Source of the DNA: Bradyrhizobium sp. dw_78
Lineage (GTDB): Bacteria; Pseudomonadota; Alphaproteobacteria; Rhizobiales; Xanthobacteraceae
Length of the DNA stretch: 64,000 nucleotides
NCBI RefSeq assembly: GCF_018449525.1
Contig: NZ_JAAVUS010000003.1
Span: 1-64,000, forward strand
Direction of reading: 5' to 3'
Every line of letters starts with the position of its first letter. Position 1 is the first letter of the stretch. Positions 54,838-63,164 of the stretch are shown here, piece after piece. The position numbers were made by a program, and so were the translations under genes. Below the pieces are notes generated by a model. That model worked only from the letters and a program-made list of their open reading frames with translations, was not told the DNA's origin and did no database searches.

Positions 54838-55163
54838 GCTTGCCTTTCGCTTGTGCAATAGCTGCGCTGTTACCGATAAGCGTTTCCGAGTCCGCTCGGC
54901 GTGTAGCAAGCGATCAGCTACGTGCGGACTCCCACGGTGGTAGACACACTCAGGTCCTGCTGGACAGAACTGACATCTCTAAGCCTGTTTTTACACGGCC
55001 AAGACCCACAGCAAGCGCCGTCGGCAACTCGCATATGTAGCCTTATAACTGAAGAAACGTGCAGGTTTGAAGAATGGCTTCCCACCGGAAGCCGGAACCC
55101 CTTGTTTTTTTGGCCAAATTGGCCAAAAAAGGATAGAGCATCTTCGGGCAGCGAGCGCGGATC
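54838..55163. other. Mainly non-coding gap with a 25-base palindrome
   Basis: No credible open frame was found in these 326 bases. At 55106-55130 there is a perfect palindrome with 12-base arms (TTTTTTGGCCAA and TTGGCCAAAAAA) around a single A. Its place ahead of the antitoxin-like gene and the hsd operon suggests an operator rather than a terminator. Confidence 0.5.
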
Positions 55164-55349
55164 TTGAGCGCGAAAGACGCGAATTACAGCTTCGGCCGGC
55201 AGATCGGCGTGGCCCGTGCCAACTGGGCGGCCTCCAAGCGTGGACGGCCGGTCGTGGCGGTGATGACGGTGGAGGAGTACGAACGGCTGAAGGTTTTTGA
55301 GGGAGGCCGCGTCGATGGCTGCCCAAGCCCGACGGGGAGAGCACAGTAA
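55164..55349 (+). CDS. Orphan Phd/YefM-type antitoxin-like protein, possibly a remnant
   Basis: The protein has 61 residues from a TTG. SAKDANYSFGRQIGVAR and GRPVVAVMTVEEYERLK are the DNA-binding N-terminal part of Phd/YefM antitoxins. The usual toxin-binding tail is absent or replaced by a Gly/Pro stretch. No toxin gene follows. It may be a decayed module, or a DNA-binding protein now used to control the hsd operon 127 bases downstream. Confidence 0.55.
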   Translation: MSAKDANYSFGRQIGVARANWAASKRGRPVVAVMTVEEYERLKVFEGGRVDGCPSPTGRAQ

Positions 55350-55476
55350 TGGATCGAGCCATCCATAACAAGATCACCTTCTTCACCCGTGGCATCAAAG
55401 CAGCCTCGGCTCGCGTTCGCCTTTTCAGTCCAGGCAGTCAGACGCTTTCAGCAGATCCAAAGAGTGAGTTCCCGCG

Positions 55477-58400
55477 ATGGCGATGATCGCACCCGAACGT
55501 CAACTAGAAGAGGCGCTTATCACGAAGCTACGGGACCTCAAGTATGAATATCGTCCCGATATCCGCGATCGAGCCACGCTTGAAGCAAACTTCAGGGTAA
55601 AGTTCGAAGCCCTGAATCGTGTCACACTCACCAACGGCGAGTTCCAGCGGCTCCTCGACGAGATTGTCACACCGGACGTGTACGAAGTTTCCCGGTCTCT
55701 CCGGAACCGGGAAGCGTTCATCCGTGACGACGGCACACCGCTCAACTATACCCTCGTCAACATCAAGGACTGGTGTAAGAACGACTTCGAGGTCATCAAT
55801 CAGCTCCGCATCAATACGGACAACAGCCATCACCGTTACGACGTCATGCTCCTGATCAACGGCGTCCCCGTCGTTCAGATCGAGCTAAAGACGCTTGGGA
55901 TCAGTCCTCGGCGGGCGATGGAGCAGATCGTCGACTATAAGAACGGCCCCGGTAACGGATACACCAAGACACTTCTCTGCTTCGTCCAGCTCTTCATCGT
56001 TAGCAACCGCACGGACACTTGGTACTTCGCCAATAACAACGCACGGCACTTCACCTTCGACGCGGACGAGCGGTTCCTTCCGATCTACCAGTTCGCGGCC
56101 AGGGACAACACGAAGATCACTCACCTCGACGACTTTGCCGATCGGTTCCTCGCCAAGTGCACGCTTGGCCAGATGATCAGCAAGTACATGGTCCTCATCG
56201 CGAGCGAGCAGAAGCTCCTGATGATGCGCGCGTACCAGATTTACGCCGTCAAGGCCATCGTCGACTGCATCGATCAGAACTGCGGCAACGGATATATTTG
56301 GCACGCGACCGGCTCGGGCAAGACGCTTACCTCCTTCAAGGCCTCGACGCTGCTCAAGACCAACGAAAGCATTTACAAGTGTCTCTTCGTCGTCGACCGC
56401 AAGGACCTCGACCGCCAGACCCGTGAGGAGTTCAACCGGTTCCAGGAGAACTGCGTCGAGGAAAACACCAACACCGCGGCGCTCGTCCGTCGCCTCCAGT
56501 CCGACGACTATGCGGACAAGGTCATCGTCACGACCATCCAGAAGCTCGGGCTAGCCCTCGACGAGAACAGTAAGCACAACAAGCAGAACATCGCTCAGGG
56601 GCGGTCAACGTTCAAGCAGCGGCTCGAGCAGATTCGAGACAAGCGGATGGTCTTCATTTTCGACGAGTGCCACCGGTCGCAGTTCGGCGAGAACCACAAG
56701 GCCATCAAGGAGTTCTTCCCGCACTCCCAGCTCTTCGGCTTCACTGGCACCCCGATCTTCGAAGACAACGCGACCGTTAAGCAGATCGAGGGAGACGTCG
56801 CCACCCTTCGAACCACCAAGGACCTCTTCCAGAAAGAGCTCCACGCCTACACAATCACTCACGCGATCGAGGATCGGAACGTTCTCCGGTTCCACGTCGA
56901 TTACTACAAGCCCAAGGACGCCCCCGCCCTCAAGCCTGGTCAGACGCTCGCCAAGCAGGCGGTCGCCCAGGCTATCCTCGACAAGCACGATGCCGCGACC
57001 GGAGGTCGGCGCTTCAACGCGCTGCTGGCTACCGCCTCGATCAACGACGCCATCGAGTATTATGAGGTCTTCAAGAAGCTCCAGGCAGAGCGCCAGGCCG
57101 CCATCCCAGAGTGGGTCCCTCTCAAGATCGCCGCCGTCTTCTCGCCGCCTGCGGAGGGCAACAAGGACGTCCAGCAGATCCAGGAGGACCTGCCCCAGGA
57201 GAAGGAGGACAACCGGCACGACCCTGAGGGCAAGAAGACCGCGCTCAAGGCCATCATCGCCGACTACAACCAGCGGTATGGCACGAACCACGACATCGCC
57301 AACTTCGACATCTACTACCAGGACGTCCAGCAACGCATCAAGGATCAGCAGTTCCCCAACCGCGACCTGCCCCACAAGGGCCAGGAAAAGATCGACATCA
57401 CCATCGTCGTCGACATGCTCCTCACCGGCTTCGACGCCAAGTTCCTCAACGCGCTCTACGTCGACAAGAACCTCAAGCACCACGGCCTAATCCAGGCCTT
57501 CTCCCGCACCAACCGCGTTCTCAACGCGACCAAGCCCTACGGCCACATCCTCGACTTCCGCAACCAGCAGGACAGCGTCGACGCCGCCATCGCTCTTTTC
57601 TCCGGTGCGCACGCTGACCGGGCTCGCGAGATCTGGTTGGTTGACAAGGCTCCGGTCGTCATCGACAACTTCAAGCAGGCCGTCGCCGACCTCGGGAAAT
57701 TCATGCAGTCGCAGGGCCTCGAAGGCACGCCCGATCAGGTGCCCAACCTCATGGGCGACGACGCCCGTGCCCAGTTCATCAAACGCTTCAAGGAAGTCCA
57801 GCGTCTCCAGACCCAGCTTGACCAGTACACCGACCTCACCGAAGAGCAACGGGAGCAGATCGGGCAGGTCCTCCCCGAGGACGACCTCCGCGCTTTCCGC
57901 GGCGTCTACCTCGAAACCGCTCAACGCCTCAAGGAACAGCAGCGCACCCCCGCCCAGGACGGCGAACTGGACAACCCCGAGGTCGACCTGCTCGACTTTG
58001 AGTTCGTCCTCTTTGCCTCCGCCGTCATCGACTACGACTACATCATGAAGCTGATCGCCAAGTACTCGGGTCAGGACCCGAAGAAGCTCACGATCAGCCG
58101 CGAGCAGCTCACGGGCCTGATCCGATCCGACGCCAAGTTCCTCGACGAGCGGGAGGATATCACCGAGTATGTCCACTCGCTCAAGGAGGGCGAAGGCCTC
58201 GACGAGGCCGCCATCCGCGCCGGCTACGACCAGTTCAAGGCCGGGAAGCAGGCAAAGGAGATCGCCGACCTCGCTCAGGCCCACGGTCTGACGACCGCGT
58301 CCCTCGCGGCCTTCGTCGACACTATTCTCCAGCGCATGATCTTTGACGGCGAGCAACTCACCGACCTAATGGAGCCGCTCGGCCTGGGCTGGCGTGAACG

Positions 58401-58500
58401 CCGCGAGCGCGAACTCGCCCTCATGGCCGACCTCGTCCCCCTCCTGAACAAGCGGGCCCACGGTCGGGACATTTCGGGCCTCAACGCGTACGAGCACTAA
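55477..58500 (+). CDS. hsdR: Type I restriction endonuclease subunit R
   Basis: The protein has 1007 residues. The nuclease site is Asp122 (YDVMLLING) with Glu136 and Lys138 (VQIELKT). The translocase has Walker A ATGSGKT (277-283), the DEAD-like FDECHR (395-400), FTGTPIFE, and the late LLTGFDAKFLNALY and QAFSRTNR motifs. It cuts unmodified DNA after ATP-driven translocation together with HsdM and HsdS. The strongly C-ending codon use differs from the AT-richer genes just upstream. First gene of the hsdR-hsdS-prrC-hsdM operon. Confidence 0.95.
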   Translation: MAMIAPERQLEEALITKLRDLKYEYRPDIRDRATLEANFRVKFEALNRVTLTNGEFQRLLDEIVTPDVYEVSRSLRNREAFIRDDGTPLNYTLVNIKDWCKNDFEVINQLRINTDNSHHRYDVMLLINGVPVVQIELKTLGISPRRAMEQIVDYKNGPGNGYTKTLLCFVQLFIVSNRTDTWYFANNNARHFTFDADERFLPIYQFAARDNTKITHLDDFADRFLAKCTLGQMISKYMVLIASEQKLLMMRAYQIYAVKAIVDCIDQNCGNGYIWHATGSGKTLTSFKASTLLKTNESIYKCLFVVDRKDLDRQTREEFNRFQENCVEENTNTAALVRRLQSDDYADKVIVTTIQKLGLALDENSKHNKQNIAQGRSTFKQRLEQIRDKRMVFIFDECHRSQFGENHKAIKEFFPHSQLFGFTGTPIFEDNATVKQIEGDVATLRTTKDLFQKELHAYTITHAIEDRNVLRFHVDYYKPKDAPALKPGQTLAKQAVAQAILDKHDAATGGRRFNALLATASINDAIEYYEVFKKLQAERQAAIPEWVPLKIAAVFSPPAEGNKDVQQIQEDLPQEKEDNRHDPEGKKTALKAIIADYNQRYGTNHDIANFDIYYQDVQQRIKDQQFPNRDLPHKGQEKIDITIVVDMLLTGFDAKFLNALYVDKNLKHHGLIQAFSRTNRVLNATKPYGHILDFRNQQDSVDAAIALFSGAHADRAREIWLVDKAPVVIDNFKQAVADLGKFMQSQGLEGTPDQVPNLMGDDARAQFIKRFKEVQRLQTQLDQYTDLTEEQREQIGQVLPEDDLRAFRGVYLETAQRLKEQQRTPAQDGELDNPEVDLLDFEFVLFASAVIDYDYIMKLIAKYSGQDPKKLTISREQLTGLIRSDAKFLDEREDITEYVHSLKEGEGLDEAAIRAGYDQFKAGKQAKEIADLAQAHGLTTASLAAFVDTILQRMIFDGEQLTDLMEPLGLGWRERRERELALMADLVPLLNKRAHGRDISGLNAYEH

Positions 58501-58513
58501 GGGAAGCGGAGAA

Positions 58514-59764
58514 GTGACGGTAAACATGTCATCAAGTCGAGCACCAAAGCGGCGATTCCCAGAGTTCATTGGACAGCCGTCGCATGAGGTTCGACTTCGA
58601 GAAGTGACTGAGGAGTGCACGATTAGAAACGGCAGCAGACTTCCTCCTGCATCGGTGATGGGAGTCAGGAAAGAGGATGGCATCGTTCCGATGGAGGAAC
58701 GTTTGGTCGCCGCGGATATCTCCCGGTATAAGCTCGTCCGCAACAATTGGTTCGCCTACAACCCGATGCGTCTGAACATCGGCTCTATCGCGCGCTGGCA
58801 AGGCAACAGCGATGTTCTCGTGAGCCCGGACTACGTTGTTTTCCGCTGCCTTGAGCGATCTACACCACCGGTGCTTCATCCGGGGTACCTCGATCACTTC
58901 CGGAAATCTAGGCAATGGGATGCGTTCGTAAACGAAGCTGGCGATGGTGGAGTACGTGTTCGAATTTACTACCGTGACATCTCACAACTGCGATTGATAT
59001 TGCCTGATGTCGCCGAGCAGCAGCAGGTCGCCGACTGCCTCGGCACGCTGGATGACCTTATTGCGGCGGAGGGCCGGAAGATCGAAGCCCTGCGGCGACA
59101 CAAACATGGCCTGATGGAGCAGCTCTTCCCCCAGCCCGGCGAGACCGTGCCTCGTCTTCGGTTTCCCGAGTTTCGCGACTCCGGGAAGTGGGAGGAGAAG
59201 AGATTGGGCGATCTCGGTACGCTCATCTCTGGCCTGACTTACAGCCCAACGGATGTGCAAGATGGCGGGCTACTCGTTTTGCGCTCATCGAACATCCAGA
59301 ATGGCGAAATCACTCTTGATGATCGCGTTTATGTCCGACGCGACGTGAATGGTGCCAACCTCACTCGGCCGGACGACATTTTGATCTGCGTCCGAAATGG
59401 CTCCAAGTCGCTCATTGGGAAGAACGCGATAGTCCCGAAAGGAATGCCGGCTTGTACGCATGGGGCATTCATGACCGTCTTTAGAGCCTCGGCCCCACGC
59501 TTCGCTCGCGTACTTCTGCAAACGACAGCATACCAGAAGCAGGTAGCAGCTGATCTCGGTGCCACCATCAACTCGATCAACGGGAGCCAACTCCTGAAGT
59601 ACCGCTTCACCGTTCCAAAGCCAGCCGAGCAGCTACGGATCGCCGCATGCCTTTTCTCTCTGGACGAAATGCTGGCCGCGCAGTGGCGGAAACTTGACAG
59701 GCTTAAGGTTCACAAGCGAGGCCTGCTCCAGCAGCTCTTTCCCTCTCCGGAGGGCAATGAGTAA
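58514..59764 (+). CDS. hsdS: Type I restriction-modification specificity subunit S
   Basis: GTG at 58514 or ATG at 58526 gives about 412-416 residues. Two target-recognition domains are present (about 20-170 and 215-370). Each is closed by a conserved helical spacer (EQQQVADCLGTLDDLIAAEG and EQLRIAACLFSLDEMLAAQW). The spacers end in similar HKHGLMEQLFPQP and HKRGLLQQLFPSP. It sets the DNA sequence methylated or cut. The stop overlaps the next start as TAATG. Confidence 0.92.
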   Translation: MTVNMSSSRAPKRRFPEFIGQPSHEVRLREVTEECTIRNGSRLPPASVMGVRKEDGIVPMEERLVAADISRYKLVRNNWFAYNPMRLNIGSIARWQGNSDVLVSPDYVVFRCLERSTPPVLHPGYLDHFRKSRQWDAFVNEAGDGGVRVRIYYRDISQLRLILPDVAEQQQVADCLGTLDDLIAAEGRKIEALRRHKHGLMEQLFPQPGETVPRLRFPEFRDSGKWEEKRLGDLGTLISGLTYSPTDVQDGGLLVLRSSNIQNGEITLDDRVYVRRDVNGANLTRPDDILICVRNGSKSLIGKNAIVPKGMPACTHGAFMTVFRASAPRFARVLLQTTAYQKQVAADLGATINSINGSQLLKYRFTVPKPAEQLRIAACLFSLDEMLAAQWRKLDRLKVHKRGLLQQLFPSPEGNE

Positions 59765-60912
59765 TGAGCAGTACGCCGAAGATCCATCGGTACATGGATT
59801 TGACGACTCTCGCACGAAGGCTCCGCAGCGACGTGAACGATCTACACTGTGTCTTACTGTACGCGTATAACCGAACGGGGAAGACGCGTCTGTCGATGGA
59901 GTTCAAGGATCAAGGGAAGCGAAAGGGCCGAGGGACGCCGGACACCCTCTACTTCAATGCGTATACTGAGGACCTCTTTGTTTGGCACAACGATCTTGAT
60001 GGTGACACGGATCGGCACCTAACGATCAACGAGAACTCGTCGTTCTGCAAGGGTCTCACAGAACTTGCATTAGACGAGGCCATCGCGGGATACTTGTCAC
60101 GCTACGCCGATTTCGATTTTGACATCAATTACGGAAAATGGGTGGTGACCTTCCGCAAGGGCGATAATGAGCGGATCAAGATCTCTCGGGGTGAGGAGAA
60201 AATCTTCATTTGGTGCATTTTCATGGCGATCTGTGAGCGGGTCATTGACGGACACCCCTCGTATCAGTGGGTAAAGCACCTTTACATCGATGACCCCATT
60301 TCGTCGCTTGACGACAACAATGCCATAGCTATTGCCTGTGATCTGGCGGTACTTCTCCGCAAAGCCGCGGCTCGCCGAGGCGCCGACGGCGAGCGAGATC
60401 CGCTCAGAACGATCTTCTCCTCTCACCACGCGCTGTTCTTTAACGTCATTTGCAACGAGCTTGGAAGGACAAGGGATGACCAAGAGAAAGTAAACATTAA
60501 GCGGTACTTTCTGCACCGACCGGACTCCGAGGGAGCGTTCACGCTACGAGCCACTGGAGATACACCTTACTTTCAACATGTGGCGATTCTCGCTGAGCTT
60601 CGGAAGTGTTTGCAGGTAGGAACCCTTTATACGTACCACTTCAACGCCCTGCGCAGCATCTTGGAGAAGACAGCGAGTTTTCTCGGCCATCAAGATCTCC
60701 GCGTCTGCCTGGCCGGCCTGCAAGACGAAGCCCTCTACCATCGCGCACTTAATCTGCTGAGCCACGGTAAATACGCCATCAACGAGCCGGTTGAGATGGT
60801 GGACGACAATAAAGAGCTGTTTCGCAGAATCCTCGATGATGTTCTTGATCGTTTCCAGTTTGCACTTCCCGAGCTTGTTTCTGAAGCCACCCCGCAGAGA
60901 GCCAACTCATGA
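59764..60912 (+). CDS. prrC: PrrC-type anticodon nuclease
   Basis: The protein has 382 residues, close to the 396 of E. coli PrrC. The N-terminal ABC-like NTPase has a P-loop YAYNRTGKTRLS (33-44; the first Gly is replaced), signature SRGEE (141-145), Walker B LYIDDPISSLD (173-183) and SSHH (219-222). The C-terminal part has Arg297, Glu301 and His334. This spacing is almost that of the Arg320-Glu324-His356 triad of PrrC. PrrC stays silent on a type I enzyme until a phage blocks restriction, then cleaves tRNA-Lys. Here it is coupled by overlaps to both hsdS and hsdM. Confidence 0.85.
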   Translation: MSSTPKIHRYMDLTTLARRLRSDVNDLHCVLLYAYNRTGKTRLSMEFKDQGKRKGRGTPDTLYFNAYTEDLFVWHNDLDGDTDRHLTINENSSFCKGLTELALDEAIAGYLSRYADFDFDINYGKWVVTFRKGDNERIKISRGEEKIFIWCIFMAICERVIDGHPSYQWVKHLYIDDPISSLDDNNAIAIACDLAVLLRKAAARRGADGERDPLRTIFSSHHALFFNVICNELGRTRDDQEKVNIKRYFLHRPDSEGAFTLRATGDTPYFQHVAILAELRKCLQVGTLYTYHFNALRSILEKTASFLGHQDLRVCLAGLQDEALYHRALNLLSHGKYAINEPVEMVDDNKELFRRILDDVLDRFQFALPELVSEATPQRANS

Positions 60913-62537
60913 CTGATCAAGAGCAGAAGCAGCTCGGCAAGGCCCTCTGGGCCATCGCTGATCAGCTCCGGGGAGCGATGAACGCGGACGACTTCCGCGA
61001 CTACATGCTCGCGTTCCTGTTCCTCCGCTACCTCTCAGACCACTACGAGCAGGCCGCGAAAAAAGAACTCGGGCGCGACTACCCTGACCCGAAAGCCATC
61101 GGCAATGGCGGGCGATCCTCCCTGTCTGTGTGGTACGAGCAAAATCCCCGCGATGTGTTGGCGTTCGAGAAGCAGATGCGGCTCAAAGCGCACTACGTCA
61201 TCCGCCCCGAGCACCTCTGGGCCAGCATCGCTCACATGGCCCGCATCCAGGACGGCGAGCTGCTCAACACGCTCCAGGCCGGCTTCAAGTACATCGAGAA
61301 CGAATCGTTCCAGAGCACGTTCTCTGGGCTTTTCTCGGAAATCAATCTCGGCTCCGACAAACTCGGCAAGACCTACGCGGACCGGAACACGAAGCTCTGC
61401 ACGATCATCACCAAGATAGCCGAGGGCCTCGCAGAGTTCTCAACGGATAGCGACACGCTAGGCGACGCCTACGAGTACTTGATCGGCCAGTTCGCCGCGG
61501 GCTCCGGCAAGAAGGCGGGTGAGTTCTACACGCCGCAGCGTATCTCGGACATCCTTTCCGCGATCGTCACGCTCGACGGCCAGGAGCCGAAGACCGGCAA
61601 ACGAAAGCACCTCGCTAGCGTGATGGACTTCGCCTGCGGCTCGGGCTCGTTGCTGCTTAATGTGCGCAAGCGCATGGGGCCGCACGGCATCGGCAAGATC
61701 TTCGGGCAGGAGAAGAACATCACCACGTACAACCTCGCGCGGATGAACATGCTGCTGCACGGGGTGAAGGACTCGGAATTCGAGATCTACCACGGCGACA
61801 CACTGACGAACGACTGGGACATGCTCCGCGAGCCCAACCCGGCAAAGAAGCCCTACTTCGACGCCGTGGTCGCCAACCCACCGTTCAGCTACCGCTGGAA
61901 CCCGAACGAGGCGTTGGGCGAGGACGTGCGCTTCAAGAACTACGGGCTAGCCCCGAAGTCAGCGGCGGACTTCGCGTTCCTGCTGCACGGGTTTCACTAC
62001 CTCAAGGACGAGGGCGTGATGGCGATCATCCTGCCGCATGGCGTGTTGTTCCGCGGCGGTGCAGAGGCGAAGATCCGCCGGAAGCTACTCGACGATGGGC
62101 ACATCGATACCGTCATTGGCTTGCCGGCGAACCTGTTCTATTCGACCGGCATCCCAGTCTGCATCCTCGTCTTGAAGAAGTGCAAGAAGCCCGATGATGT
62201 CCTGTTCATCAACGCATCCGAGCATTTCGAAAAGGGCAAGCGACAGAACTACCTGTCGGACGGGCATATCGGGAAGATCATCGACACCTACCAACAGCGT
62301 CCCGAGAGCATTGAGCGGTACGCCAGACGTGTAGGCATGGACGAGATTGAGGCCAACGACTTCAACCTGAACATCTCGCGCTATGTCAGCACAGCCGAGC
62401 AGGAGGCCGCGATCGATCTATCGGCCGCGCATAGGGAGTTGGTCGAGATCGAAAAGCAGATTCGGGAGTCAACGGTGAAGCACAACATGTTTCTGAAGGA
62501 ACTTGGACTATCCCCATTGCCAGCGCCCTATAAGTAA
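60909..62537 (+). CDS. hsdM: Type I restriction-modification methyltransferase subunit M
   Basis: The protein has 542 residues. The N-terminal helical HsdM domain (about 1-150) is followed by GEFYTPQR (204-211), the AdoMet motif FACGSGSLL (241-249) and the catalytic NPPFSYRW (323-330), specific for N6-adenine methylation. It works as M2S with HsdS and protects host DNA. The start overlaps the prrC stop by four bases. The type IC-like features and a linked PrrC recall the EcoprrI locus. Confidence 0.95.
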   Translation: MTDQEQKQLGKALWAIADQLRGAMNADDFRDYMLAFLFLRYLSDHYEQAAKKELGRDYPDPKAIGNGGRSSLSVWYEQNPRDVLAFEKQMRLKAHYVIRPEHLWASIAHMARIQDGELLNTLQAGFKYIENESFQSTFSGLFSEINLGSDKLGKTYADRNTKLCTIITKIAEGLAEFSTDSDTLGDAYEYLIGQFAAGSGKKAGEFYTPQRISDILSAIVTLDGQEPKTGKRKHLASVMDFACGSGSLLLNVRKRMGPHGIGKIFGQEKNITTYNLARMNMLLHGVKDSEFEIYHGDTLTNDWDMLREPNPAKKPYFDAVVANPPFSYRWNPNEALGEDVRFKNYGLAPKSAADFAFLLHGFHYLKDEGVMAIILPHGVLFRGGAEAKIRRKLLDDGHIDTVIGLPANLFYSTGIPVCILVLKKCKKPDDVLFINASEHFEKGKRQNYLSDGHIGKIIDTYQQRPESIERYARRVGMDEIEANDFNLNISRYVSTAEQEAAIDLSAAHRELVEIEKQIRESTVKHNMFLKELGLSPLPAPYK

Positions 62538-62843
62538 TCGAGGCGATCCCTCTCACGTCTCTCGGCGAGATCGTGATCGAGGGCGGCAAAACCTCGGCGG
62601 GGATGAGCCGTACTACCGCCCTGGCCGCTGCGGGGGCACGGGGCAGGCTAAAGAAGCGCGGGGGCAGCGGCAATGATTGCTTGGGCTCAAGACGCCAGCG
62701 ACTAGCAAGGAGCAGGCGAGGAACGGACAGCCGTGCAAAAGGTTGGCTTCACCTATAGTTTTGTGATTTTCTTAACCTTCTATTGACGGTCACGCCCACA
62801 TGATTCAGAACATCGAGATTCACGCTGATTCGCAGGGCACCTT
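62538..62843. other. Non-coding gap after hsdM
   Basis: These 306 bases hold no gene that I can support; a 61-residue frame at 62,573 is Arg/Gly-rich noise. The right part is AT-richer (TTTTGTGATTTTCTTAACC near 62,760, TTGACG near 62,785) and probably holds the promoter of the next pair. No clear terminator was seen. Confidence 0.5.
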
Positions 62844-63164
62844 ATGTTAGCCGCCGTTCCCTCAGATGAATCAAGGACACTCGAATTATTCGATCTCGCA
62901 CTGCGTATCCTGAAAGACAGAGGGAATATTCCTCCTCAGCTTTCGGATCATTTTAACGCGGTGCTTCGACAAGCAAAAGAGTTGGCAACGACGCCAACCA
63001 AGGTCCACGGAAGCCCGTCGCCCCAAGCCATTCAGCTTGCTTGCCGCATCCTGGAAATTTCAGAATTGCGTGCCGTCATCGCAGCAGTCGATGGCATCGA
63101 CGCAGTGACGCCAGACATGGCATCAAAGATGCTTTTATCTCTGGAGGCGCGCGTTGCGCCCTAA
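62844..63164 (+). CDS. Unknown small helical protein, coupled to a metallopeptidase gene
   Basis: The protein has 106 residues, all predicted helices, acidic at the start (DESRTLELFDLALRILKDRG). It has no cysteine cluster, signal or membrane segment. I do not recognise it. The TTG start of the next gene lies within its last codons and is served by GGAGG inside this gene, so the two are translationally coupled. It may be an inhibitor or partner of the peptidase. Confidence 0.6.
   Translation: MLAAVPSDESRTLELFDLALRILKDRGNIPPQLSDHFNAVLRQAKELATTPTKVHGSPSPQAIQLACRILEISELRAVIAAVDGIDAVTPDMASKMLLSLEARVAP

Noticed and set aside
62573..62758. 61-residue frame after hsdM
   Set aside because: Arg/Gly/Ser-rich, without a ribosome site or a recognisable domain.
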